Shown here one piece after another: positions 1-10,224 of a DNA stretch of 64,000 nucleotides. Numbering within the stretch: position 1 is the stretch's first letter; each line of letters starts with the position of its first letter. Below the pieces are notes generated by a model that saw only the letters and a list, made by a program, of their open reading frames with translations, did not search any database and was not told the origin of the DNA. Origin of the DNA: Crocodylus rhombifer (Eukaryota > Chordata > Crocodylia > Crocodylidae); NCBI GenBank assembly GCA_038503035.1, contig JAVSML010020761.1, forward strand, positions 62,001-126,000. The letters run 5' to 3'. The translations under genes were made by a program, and so were the position numbers.

Positions 1-684
1 GAACCTGAGGCTACAGATCTGTAATCCCTGCTTAGACCAGATTTAACACCACCTAGTCTGGCAATTCCTTGTTCTGCAATTTCCCTTTCAGGTCAGTTTT
101 TAAAGTTTTGCTGCCTAAGAACAACGATGCTGACGTCAGCAATTACATCTCCATTCTTTACGTTGCTCTGTGCACCCTTTCACAGCATCTGATGAAGTAA
201 GCTCCAGCTGCCAAAAACTTTGTGCTATATATATTAGACATATAACTAAATGTATCAATCTATAATGATAGAGACAGAGATGACGCTAAATTAGTCTATA
301 GGTGCAAATCTACTCTACCTTCTACACTGGGGCTGGCAATTATTTTGGCTGGAGGGCTGCTTAACAAATTTTGGTGAGCTGTCAAGGGCTGCATGGGTAG
401 TTCAGCCTCTTGACAGTTGCCCCACCCCCTTGTTGCCATATTTGGACCAGAAGTCTGCTCCACTAACCCCATACCTTTGCCACCAGAAGCTCCTTCCCTT
501 GCCCCCCAAAAATGGGAGGGGGTTTGCCATGTTAGAACCAGAAAACAACACAAATCATACACTAGAAGTCAAACACCTACTATAACATATTGTAATTTTA
601 TTACAAAAAGTAACTGGCATGATTTGTGTACTGTATATAGAAGGGATTGCATAGTAATTCAAAAATAGTCTCACTTTTATATTG
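1..684. other. GARNL3 intron 9 sequence, no gene recognised
   Basis: AT-rich intronic DNA with no exon or clear repeat edge recognised. Open frames of 83-119 codons show no family similarity. Confidence 0.5.
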
Positions 685-1728
685 TGTGTCGGGGGTATAT
701 GGTGGGGGGGCACAGGGTGTGTAAACGTGTCAGTGGGGGATGTAGAGGCAGGGTGTTGCTGCGTGAGATTTGCAGGTGTCACGGAAAAATTTAAGTGTAT
801 GCTGCCAACACAGAAGAACTGGAACTGACATGCGCGGTTTAAACTCTGTGAGGGGGAAGTTCCAAGGCTCACCCAGCTCTTGCCCCCTGGGTGACCTGCG
901 GACCTGTCAGTCATTGCTGACCTACTCTCCCCACAGCCGTGACAGCTAAAAGCATGAGGTAATCTGACTAGAGAATTCTTTGAGAAAAGTGTTCTGATTG
1001 GCCACTAATTTCACATAAAAGGTTAGCGAGCCCCTCCGGGGAAGAGACCCATTTAGCTGGAGACAGAGGCTGGTCTTCCAGGGACTGTCTTTCAGACTTG
1101 TTGGTCTCCTCCCCCGCTTGGCGTTTTGTATTGTTCTCTGTTGCTGTTTTACTATACCGATCTGTTGGCTGGCAACTCACCTTTGGCACCGATCATCGAC
1201 CAGCGATCTGGATTATCCCTACTGCTTCAATTTTGGCTTCGTTCACGACTCACCTGGTTTTCGACCTCGGCTATCGCTTTCGACTATCCGATTGTCCTGT
1301 GGGACTGGCGTCACGACACCATCTTCGTTTTCATCTCAACGCGTTACAGTTTTTGTTCTGTTGTTTGTTTATCCCTGCGTGAGCTGTTGACCTGGGACTT
1401 AAGGAGTGGGCAGCCGCCCCTATCCCTCGCGGGGTAGATAGCACGGGCTCACTCCGGAACCCCGCGGGCCAACAGACCCCTCTGTTGTTTATTGTTACTG
1501 TTGACTGTAACTGAAGACATCGTTGCCTACGCATCAAAGCATAAGTCAATAAAATCACCCTTTGTTTAAGGAACCACACGCTTCCATGCCACTCACACTC
1601 CATCGCCAAAACTCCCGCCTGTTCCGTGCCCGACTGCCACCACCCGGCTGCACCACCGTGACCAATACTGTGAGCTTGGCTTGCCAGCTCTGGATTGACA
1701 GCAGGGTGTGGGGAACTCCCCCCACACA
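685..1728 (+). repeat. LTR-like segment (endogenous retroelement, edges uncertain)
   Basis: The segment starts TGTGTCGGGGG and ends CCCCCCACACA, imperfect inverted termini of the TG...CA type (10 of 11 match). Inside are a TATA-like CATAAAAGG near 1014 and an AATAAA signal near 1548, in the order expected of U3-R-U5 on the plus strand. No target-site duplication was found, and no primer-binding site directly follows the 3' edge. It could be a solo LTR with decayed flanks or another class of repeat. Confidence 0.4.
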
Positions 1729-3042
1729 TTCCCCAACATGGCACACGGGCTCTGCTGCCAGCAGCAGCAGCAGGGAGGGAGCCTCAGGGAGCTCATGCCC
1801 AGCACAGGCACTGGCGCCCGGCAGGACACGGCTCCGGGCAGTGCTACATGTGGGGGTGAGAATCACAGCCTGCCTGGCTGCCTCTATCACGGGGGTTTCA
1901 TGTCACGCACCTGCAACTCCCGCACTCCCACAAGAGAAGCCCTGTGCTGGACTCCACAGGAAAGCAGGGGACAGGACTCCCTCCACTCCAGGCAGAGTCT
2001 GGGGACCTGTGCAGCAGGGGGCAGGCAATGCAGCGGGCTCCAGCGTGGGGCTTCAACCACTGCAAGTGTGGGAGCTGCAGGCATGCCATGGTAGAGGCAG
2101 CAGCAAAAGCAAGCTGGGAACTGCAGGCCTGGGCTGGCTCCTGCTGCGTTCTGCGATTCCAGCGTTGCAGCCAGGAACCAAGCAGCACGGCACAGCCAGG
2201 CACCTCTCGGCAGCATGCTGTTCCTGGCTGCAGGGCCATCCCTGGGGGGGTGCAAGTCAGGGCAACTGCCCCAGGCCCTGTGGAGCTGGGAGGAGCAGCA
2301 GCAGCACAGAGCTGGGCAGAGCGGCGGCTCCATATCCAGCCACCTGCTGCTCCCCCCCCAATGGTGGCAGCCTCTTCAGGTCCAGGATCGGAGTGGGGGT
2401 GGGGCCCTGCACGGGCAGATTTGCCTCAGGCCCTGCACCCTGCTCGGGTCACCTCTGCCTGGCTGCAACGCCAAAATTGCAAAATGCAGCAGGAGCCAGC
2501 CCTGCCACTGGCCCCGACTCTCACCCACTGCCACTTCTCCACCCCCACAAACCCCATGCCTGCCCCTGGGTTGCCTTTCCCCTGCCGCTTTCCTTCTTTC
2601 CCCACCCACCGGCGCTGTTCCCCCCCAGCCGCAGCTCCGGTACCACGCAGTTCCAGCTGCAGGGTTGGGACCATGCGATGCAGCAGGAGTACCACGTGGC
2701 TGCCAGCTGGGAACCATATGGTGCCAACTGGACCCGGTTGGCTCTTGTTGTGTAGGTGATCCTCCATGTCCTTGTGCCATTCTTACCTGAATTTTCCTCT
2801 CAGAATGAGGGAGGCAGGGAACAGCCCCAGGGTCCCAAACCAGAAGCCTCAGCAGGCCTTGCTGCTACTGGGTCCTGCCACCAAGCTCCTCCTGAGCCCT
2901 ACTACCACTGGCTCCTGTCATCTTTGACAGGCAGTCAGAGGCATATAAATATTAATTAATAAAAAAATTTAGGGGCCCCTTGGGCCAGATAAAATGGCCT
3001 GGTGGGCCAAATTCAGCCCACAGGCCGTATTTTGCCTACCTC
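1729..3042. repeat. GC-rich composite repeat with hAT-like 3' end
   Basis: CAG/CTG-rich DNA holding several overlapping long open frames (the longest 397 codons) without recognisable domains. It contains a 45-bp inverted repeat (2131-2175 versus 2458-2502). Its right end reads GGCCCACAGGCCGTATTTTG and then CCTACCTCTG, typical of the right end of the hAT-like elements elsewhere in the window. The left boundary is not clear. Confidence 0.45.
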
Positions 3043-4641
3043 TGTTCTACATGATATACACATGCCAGTCCAGTGACAAATTTGAAAAATTGAGTCCACG
3101 CTTTAATAGCTCTTTAGCAGCATTCCTTCTGGTCTTAGGCATCGTTTTAAATACCTATGTGGATGTTTGGTTGCTGCTGAGGATCTCTATGGTTTCTGTA
3201 CATACTTCACTGAGGATTCTAACTCCTTTCAACACAGAGAAAACACAAAGCCTTCTTCCTACAATAAGTCCAGTCCTAAGTCTATCGCTATCATTTCTTA
3301 CCAATTTTTTTCTTTAGTATTTGAATAAAGTAACTATACATTTAAAATGCAACCAGCCACAGAGTCTGAAATCTTACTTTTGGTGTCCAACCCTCCTCTG
3401 TAGCCTGTCCAGCCTTTCAGTGTAATTGTGTCACCCATAAGACTCAAAAATCTTTGAAAACTTTCACTTCCAGTTTCTACAGATGAAAGAAAAAAAAAGT
3501 GTTAGGAATTAAACACTTAATTGGTGAGATGGCTGCAACTGCAGATTGTCCACAATACAGGACACTGGGTCTAACCCCTGGGCATGCTCTGGCATGCGAC
3601 ATCAGTTATGTGACCATCTGATCTGAAGTCATTACATTGGGAACACTTGCATGATATTATTTACCATGACCAGAGCCTCAGTTTCTCTCCCTACAACTCA
3701 GCTGCGTCTAAGGCACTGGCCCCAGAGTAGAGTAATACACCCCAGAGTATGGCCATGAATTAAAACTCTGGTTCCCTACATTTTTCTTCATGTCATCCAA
3801 ATGGGTAGCTATAGAAAAGCAACATTTTCAGCCTCGTTAAACAACACTCCCCACTTGCTAATTTTAGAGCAAGATGGGATAAAGATAGCCATCATGATGT
3901 ACACACTTGCGAATCGGATGATAAAATGGGAAATGCAAGCAACCTTTTGGTTCCCAATAGCCACATCTTTAAATCCTTGGAAACTTCTGGAGATTTTGTT
4001 TAAAATTTGGCTTGTGTACTTGAGCATACGAATTATAAACAAAAACTGAAAACAGCACTGAGACCAGAATCTGGTCAAAGTTTCAATCTTTCAAACCCAA
4101 TATTTTTCAACTTAAAATTAAATATATACATATAGGCCTCATAAAAATATAATGAAAGCAACACCCAAAAGCCTGCCAAGTGATGAATATAAATATTTAC
4201 AGGAATACTTAAAAAAAAAAGTTTCAGAAATTAGAGTTATTTCTTATAAATCTATTCAATAACAATCTCTAGCTCTGAAAATTGGATCTAGCAACTGTTC
4301 TACTGAACCAAAGTAATTTACAAATATCTTCAGAGTTTATTGTAAATAAAATACATTTGCAGTATCGGAAATGTATTTTTGTGCCAAGATAACTGAAAGA
4401 GTCAGGCACTTTTGCCACTATTTTAGGCACATTTCACATAAACACCAGCTCATCCTTACAGTGGTTTAATTCTGCAGGCTACTGCAATGGAGAGCAAACC
4501 TACCATGAGCATAGCGCTAATGACCACCTCTTTTCTGGCTCCTCCATGTTCAATATACAGGTGTGCTCCTATCGTATTTCCAAGGTGGCAAACCAAAATA
4601 CTCAGCTATCTGAATAAAAGTAAAAAAAAATGCAGACTCAC
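3043..4641. other. GARNL3 intron 9, proximal part, nothing recognised
   Basis: AT-rich intron. I looked for the next GARNL3 exon (the rest of the Rap-GAP domain) on the minus strand and did not see it. Confidence 0.6.
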
Positions 4642-4717
4642 CATTGCTGAACATTTCATCATCCGTAAGCTGCCCATCTTTTGCATAAAGAACTCCAAAC
4701 TTAAAATTTACAGAGCC
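4642..4717 (-). CDS. GARNL3: GARNL3 exon 9: codons 181-206 (part), start of Rap-GAP domain
   Basis: The exon is 76 nt. The acceptor CCCCTCTCAG is just above 4717 and the donor GTGAGT starts at 4641. It encodes GSVNFKFGVLYAKDGQLTDD, then EMFSN and one nt of the next codon. The FKFGVLYAKDGQ-type block followed by DDEMFSN is the N-terminal signature of Rap-GAP domains and is shared with Rap1GAP relatives. The catalytic asparagine-thumb helix lies further C-terminal and is not in the window. No next exon was found below 4642, so the following intron exceeds 4.6 kb. Confidence 0.95.
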
Positions 4718-5079
4718 CTGAGAGGGGAAAAAAGAGACAATATGCAACACAGACAATATTAAAAAACAAACCTTTACGATTTTTCCACTAAAGATTTGTA
4801 TATAGTTCTTTCTTGCAGAAGAATAAGTCTGTGCTACACAACTACTCAGATTTGTACTTTTCTCTCCTCATTTATCCAAATTGCACATCAAGATTCTACT
4901 CTGCACCTCAACATGCACAAGGATACTTACAAAAATCCTCAGCTTTCATGCCCAAAGTACTTCATACTACTGTACTTTGTGCATGAAATAACTGATCTTT
5001 CTAAGTCATTGTAAACAAATACAAAGAAAATTTCCACTAAGTGGGTTTTGTGAGCTCAAAGCATTCAGTCTGTATTTAC

Positions 5080-5106
5080 CTCTTGCTCTTCTAGAACCAG
5101 TAGATC
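5080..5106 (-). CDS. GARNL3: GARNL3 exon 8: 27-nt microexon, codons 172-180
   Basis: This very short exon encodes DLLVLEEQE exactly. The acceptor is TTCTCTTTACAG just above 5106 and the donor is GTAAAT starting at 5079. Both boundaries are phase 0, so inclusion or skipping would leave the frame intact. The nine residues match vertebrate GARNL3 and lead into the Rap-GAP domain. It would be missed by ORF scanning; it was found by searching between exons 7 and 9 for the missing peptide. Confidence 0.93.
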
Positions 5107-5312
5107 CTGTAAAGAGAACAGCATATTTAGCATTATGATCTACAAAGGTGTAACTGCTTTATTTTCTCTACCTTTAAATTTAAAACTATTTTTTCAGAAC
5201 AAGTACAGTTCAAGAAACTTTGCAGTGCCACAGAACAAACACATCATGAACTACTGCAACGGAGTACCAGCTGGCAGAGTGCATGTTTAATGGCTTATTT
5301 TTTCTTCTAAAC

Positions 5313-5711
5313 CAAGGCCATCCAACTTTAGTGACTGGGGACCACACGGCACACAATAGAGGCCACTTGCTGTGGGAGGAGGCCAAACCAGCACAGGCAT
5401 TGCCCATGTGGGCACTTCCCTGCCCCCCACTGCACTGCATGGGTGGGCCCAGGTACCCCAGCCCCACCTTCAGTTTTCTAGGCCACACCCATGTTCCCAC
5501 ACAACAGGCTTTTCTGGGACTGTGAGCTGTGCCAGACCACTCTGTCCCACCCCTGGGATAAGGTAGGAAGTAGAAGCCAGAGGGAGAGGGAGCCTGGAGC
5601 CTGTGACTGCTACTGCTGCAGCCAGAGAGGTGGAGGAAGCCAAGTCAGGGGCCAGAAACTAATCCTTTGGGGGCCACATGCAGCCCATGGGCCACTAGCT
5701 GGACAGTCCTG
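5313..5711. mobile_element. hAT-like nonautonomous DNA transposon
   Basis: The left end CAAGGCCATCCAACTTTA pairs with the right end GCTGGACAGTCCTG. Flanking octamers TTCTAAAC and TTCTAATT agree at 6 of 8 positions, consistent with a decayed 8-bp target duplication. The interior is GC-rich with no transposase. It lies in the intron between GARNL3 exons 7 and 8. Confidence 0.55.
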
Positions 5712-5765
5712 TTCTAATTAATTTATAGGCCAAAGTATCAAAGGAAAATACGAGCTCTTGCTTAC

Positions 5766-5829
5766 CTTTTGTATCTCAGGGTGAAGAATTTCTCTAGGGC
5801 TTTTTTCAAATTTGTCAAGGCTCATGGCA
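5766..5829 (-). CDS. GARNL3: GARNL3 exon 7: codons 150 (part)-171
   Basis: The exon is 64 nt. The acceptor TTGTGTTTCAG is just above 5829 and the donor GTAAG starts at 5765. It encodes one nt of the split serine and then 21 codons, AMSLDKFEKSPREILHPEIQ plus K, ending in phase 0. The only clear differences from the human segment I recall are S for N, S for G and L for F. A hAT-like element (5313-5711) ends only 55 bp away in the downstream intron. Confidence 0.94.
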
Positions 5830-6787
5830 CTGAAACACAACAAAAATAATTTTTGTAGAAGGGCATAGATACTTTCAATACTAGGCCATTAATGATGTGC
5901 TCCTTTGCACGAGGAATTAAACGAATCATTATCTTTGTAGAACCACAGAAAATAGGGATGGAAGGACTTCCAAGGGATATCTAATACAAGCATGATAAAG
6001 TATACCTAGACAATGTCTAAGAGATAATTTTCTACTCCACTCTTTAAAAACATCTCATGGTAGCGATGCCAAAAACTCCATAAGGCAGCCACTTAACTAT
6101 CACACGTTTTTTCCTGATTAAAGAGCAAACCTAGGCTGCAACAGAGAGAGCACCAAATTGTAACTACTAGACCACCAAGGACTTCTGGGTGATATATACC
6201 AAATTTATGTGATTTTATCATAGATACTTATCCCTTTTCCAGAACAGATTTGGGTGGCCTTACCTTTAGAGAAAGATACTAGTAAGGCATTGCACTGTCA
6301 CAAATTTAAACCTTATTTTGTTTGCAGGTAAAGTTCTAGGCTAAATGTTACCACACTGAGCCTTTTAAGACAGCATAATAATGCACATTTTTGGTAAACT
6401 TTTCCTCGCTCTCCTGTAAAATAGCATTTGGAAAGTTCAAAATAAAACCAAAAAAATATAGGAGAAGATAAAAATAGTAAGCTACACTATCAGTGAAACA
6501 GAAGAAACCTCAAAGCAGAAAAATATAACAGTTATAGACTTAGACAAAGTTACAGTTTTGTGGGAAAAATTATTTGTTGTTATCAACATCTCTATATGCA
6601 ATTTTATACATCATCTCTAGTTTTATTTTACCCAACCAAAAAGCATTTCAGTACACATGAGATGAAGCCCTTTCAAGGCAAAATGAATTAGTTGGGAGGA
6701 ATGGAAAACATAGGACACAGAAAGACTTCACTTTTGTTTTTTAGAACCTCAGCAGTTCATATTTTTTTAAACAGCTACTTTGTAGTT

Positions 6788-7031
6788 CAGTACTTCTCCA
6801 CCTTTTTCAACTCAAAGCACCCCTTTGAAAATACCAACTCTTAGCTTTCGCTCGCTTCTTTACCATGTAAAAATAACAGCAATTATTCTGTTGCAAAAAA
6901 AATATTTTTGACACCATATTGAACTCTCTGGCTTCATCTTGTGAATCATGTAGGTGTTTGCACAACTAACACTGCTATTATTGCATGACATCTCTAAAAG
7001 GATTCCGTGACACCCTAGTTGAGAATCACTG
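6788..7031. mobile_element. hAT/Charlie-like MITE
   Basis: The left end CAGTACTTCTCCACCTTTTT and right end GTTGAGAATCACTG resemble the CAGTGGTTCTCAACC termini of Charlie-type hAT elements in inverted orientation. The interior is short and noncoding. A matching target duplication was not seen, so the copy is old. Confidence 0.55.
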
Positions 7032-7059
7032 CTCTAGCTCTTGTGGCCATGACAAAATA

Positions 7060-7088
7060 AAAACAAAACAAAAACAAAACAAAACAAC
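7060..7088. repeat. (AAAAC)n simple repeat
   Basis: Imperfect AAAAC/AAAAAC tandem tract adjoining the hAT-like MITE. Confidence 0.7.
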
Positions 7089-7477
7089 ACTTTAAAATGA
7101 TAAGTATACTTAATGTAGTAAAGTTTGCAGAGAACCTGAAACAATATAGCAGCTCTGAAAGTCATGAACTGCCAAGGTGTTAATTCAGATAAAATATATA
7201 TTCTAAACAGTAACACTATCAACTAGTGCATCACAGGTAACTAGGTGACAGGCTGGGAATGTGGGTAGAAAACACATACATTAAGATGCTTAAGCCTATT
7301 AAAGACACAGGGTGATTTTTGTAGAGCTTGCAACTGATTTTAATCACTAAATGGAGATTCAACTTTCAGAAAGTTGGTAACTCTGAAGAAAAAAGTCCCC
7401 AAATGCCAGGTGATATCCCAGAGACTTTGTTTTTTTTGATAATGTTGAAGTCTTGTTGTAGCCATGAAGCTCCAGGA

Positions 7478-7560
7478 AATATGTGAGAGGCAAGGATTTT
7501 TGTGGATATCTTTTACTGGACCAGCTACATGGCTGGGATGGACTTAGACAAAGTTTGTTT
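7478..7560. repeat. Half of a snap-back repeat (GAGGCAAGGATTTTT family)
   Basis: The sequence GAGAGGCAAGGATTTTTGTG followed by GATATCTTTTACTGGACCAG matches one arm of the inverted-arm repeats at 19327-19446 and 33733-33985. The second arm is absent or too decayed to recognise. Confidence 0.5.
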
Positions 7561-7920
7561 GCCCTGGCCCTCCACTTAGCTACAACATAGTCTGAGTCCT
7601 CCCCTAAACTGCAGTTTCCTAGCCTGGTTTCTCCTTTTCTCTCAAACATCAACTTTCCAATTTCAGTTTTTAACTGGAAATTTCTCTCTCTCCCCAAAGG
7701 AACTTAGAATTGGACACATTACCATGGAGACACGATTTTGCATTCTTCAGCACTTATAATGAAAGCTTTTGTATACATGTGTACCTTCACTGATTAAGAA
7801 CTGTGTTCTTTGTCTCACTGAATTCTACATTTATAACGAGAAATATATTAACAAGAGTTTTTGAATGACTGAAAGAAAACATCAACATATACCTTTAATA
7901 ACTCACTGGTGAATACTTAC

Positions 7921-7985
7921 CTTAAAATAGATTTCACTGATAATGTTTTTGTGGGACTGTAGGGTAGGCATATTTTCTGAGTACC
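7921..7985 (-). CDS. GARNL3: GARNL3 exon 6: codons 129-150 (part)
   Basis: The exon is 65 nt. The acceptor CCTTTTATAG is just above 7985 and the donor GTAAGT starts at 7920. It encodes GTQKICLPYSPTKTLSVKSI plus L and the first two nt of a serine codon. The peptide is essentially invariant against mammalian GARNL3 as remembered. The 2-nt overhang fits the single T that opens exon 7, restoring AGT (Ser), an independent check on both splice sites. Confidence 0.95.
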
Positions 7986-8109
7986 CTATAAAAGGAAAAA
8001 ATACTAAGAGACTTTAGAATCAAATATATTGACATTTTCTATACATTTAACTGTGAACATTACTAAAATTTAGCAACCTAAAAAAGGAAAATAATCATGA
8101 GCCACAGCA

Positions 8110-8320
8110 ACTTCGGTTTTACTTAGATATCTTTATTAATGACATGAAAAGAGGTAAGGAAGAGTAACATGCCAAAAATGGGGATGGCACAAAATGGTTT
8201 AGGCAAGTCTAAACTAGAGAGAGATGCAAAGAACTTCAAACAAAACTAACAGTACTTAATGGCCAGCATGAGGGCTGATGAAATTAAACTGCAGACAAGT
8301 TCAGACCAATGGCCACTGGA
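8110..8320 (+). mobile_element. Old CR1/L3-like LINE fragment
   Basis: The segment containing ATATCTTTATTAATGACATG, then GGTTTAGGCAAG, GAGAGAGATGCAAAG and an AATGGCCAGC block, aligns by eye with the reverse-transcriptase C-terminal region of CR1-type elements. It is strongly diverged, with no open frame. Confidence 0.4.
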
Positions 8321-9134
8321 GGGAGCAGCTTAAACCATGAAGTGTGTTCTAAAATAACTAATTTGGAAACATACTAAAGCATATATGTAGACAGCTAAAG
8401 TAATATGCTCAGGTGCTTCTGTACTGCCACATAATACAAAAGAAAGAGAAAATCAGTGATACGACATAAATATTTTACATCATTAGACTTTGGCACTCAC
8501 TAGTACAAGATCTGAGGGCTACAAGTTCAGCATGAAGCAAAAAAGAATAAGCTTCTTGTCATCACCTTCAGGGCTCTTGCCACCTACGATTCCCTTCTCA
8601 TCGACTTTGTCCCCTCTTCCCACAATGCCTTACTAAACACTCCCCTGTGTCCTTCCCATTTTACTCCTTGAGTGCTGCCCCATAAGCCCTCCTCTTCATT
8701 CTTGTCCCTGAAGCCACATAGCTATCCTCTGAACATTCAAATCTCTTTATAATGTGTCCACTGATGCTTGGACCAAAACAGTTTAGACCCTTAGTATTAT
8801 TTACAGATCTAGATGGAAACTCTTTGGAGCAGAGCATCTCTCCCCTCTTCTGTTTTATGCACTGTTAACCATAATGACAGTGCTTGGACTTTACGGGGCT
8901 CAAAGGCTTCCTGTAGGTGAACTTAACCAAGATGACAGAAAATAAATATTCATAGCATGGTTCCTTCAGAGAAAGCTTTTCCATATTTCCTTTGGGGTTT
9001 GCTAGTCCAGTATCTGTGACGATCGCTACATGGTAGCTAAGGAGTAACATTAAGGATGTTGTGATACAATGGAAGAGAAGGAAATGCACTGTAGGGGAAG
9101 TTCAGACAGGCAGTCATTAGGATCTGTTTCTTAC

Positions 9135-9253
9135 TGTTTTCTTCCAGAGAACTGAGCGGTATTGCGGGACACGTTGATTGTTTTGGTCAGAGAGTACAAC
9201 AGACAAAAAGAAAGGGTTCTTCTCTGCATCTGTACCTACATAATTCTGATGAA
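9135..9253 (-). CDS. GARNL3: GARNL3 exon 5: codons 89 (part)-128
   Basis: The exon is 119 nt. The acceptor TTCTTTACAG is just above 9253 and the donor GTAAGA starts at 9134. Two nt complete the split valine, then 39 codons follow, with HQNYVGTDAEKNPFFLSVVL, then SDQNNQRVPQYRSVLWKKT. This matches the human segment closely, with conservative differences such as V for I and K for R. It ends in phase 0. It belongs to the region before the Rap-GAP fold, whose exact role is not established. Confidence 0.95.
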
Positions 9254-10224
9254 CTGTAAAGAAAACATGAAAAATGTTATCAAATGTGAAAAAATTATAA
9301 GGAAAACTTCCTTTTTACATGAGGAACTTTATTATTATTAGGATACCACCAGTATTTTACACAAATCCCCCTACTCATAGCACCACTGCTGAAACTGCTG
9401 TACAAATCTCTTCACACGATCAAAGCAAACTCTTCTCTGATTTCCTGCCATTCACCTTTCCCCAGCGTTCTGGGGATAGTCACTTGCCATTCTTTCTGCC
9501 CCACTAACTCCACCACCTTCTGACTACTACTACTTTTTTAATCCAATTTGTTTCCTCATTTCACTTATATCTATGGTCTCATCTCCCTCTAAAACCTATT
9601 GCCTTACTACGCCACTTACAGTCCTTTTCCTCATGTATTTGACTTACATGCCACTCTGCACACAAAAAAGGATCATAGAGGCTTATTATGATAAAAGGCA
9701 AAATATCTTATTAAACCAATAAAAATATTAAAACAAGATAGCATAATAAAACAAATTATGGGATAGTAACAGACAGTATCATTATAATTATTAGACTTTA
9801 AAAACTGAGAGGGACCTATTGATTTATCCAACTACATCCTTACAATTCCAAGGGATTACATAATCCAATATAATTCCAAAATAATCGAACCTAAACTTTG
9901 AATCCGTTTTTAACAAAGCTCAAACTTTTGTGAGGTGCAATTACATTAGTTTTTAACAACAGGCAAGGGTTTCAAGCACATGTCTTTATTCTGTTGGGGG
10001 TCGGAAGTTGAAACAAAACTTCAAAATCCACTTATAAAACATTTCTACCAAAAGGAAAAGGGGTGGTACCAGAATTACTGCAGAAAAAAATGATATGACA
10101 AGACTGCGGATTTTAGGCTTCACCCTACCTAGTGAAGCATCAGCTCTAGAGTTCATGCTGTATAGAATAATTAGTTGTTGTGACAATATACTGCTCTGTG
10201 TATGTCTGAACTGTATTTATGGGA

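Noticed and set aside
1812..1829. TGGCGCCCGG resembling a lysine-tRNA primer-binding site
   Set aside because: It lies some 85 bp beyond the proposed LTR end and matches poorly after the first nine bases.
1562..2755. 397-codon plus-strand open frame
   Set aside because: No recognisable domain; equally long frames overlap it on both strands, the block is GC- and CAG-rich and ends like a hAT element. Stop-poor composition explains it.
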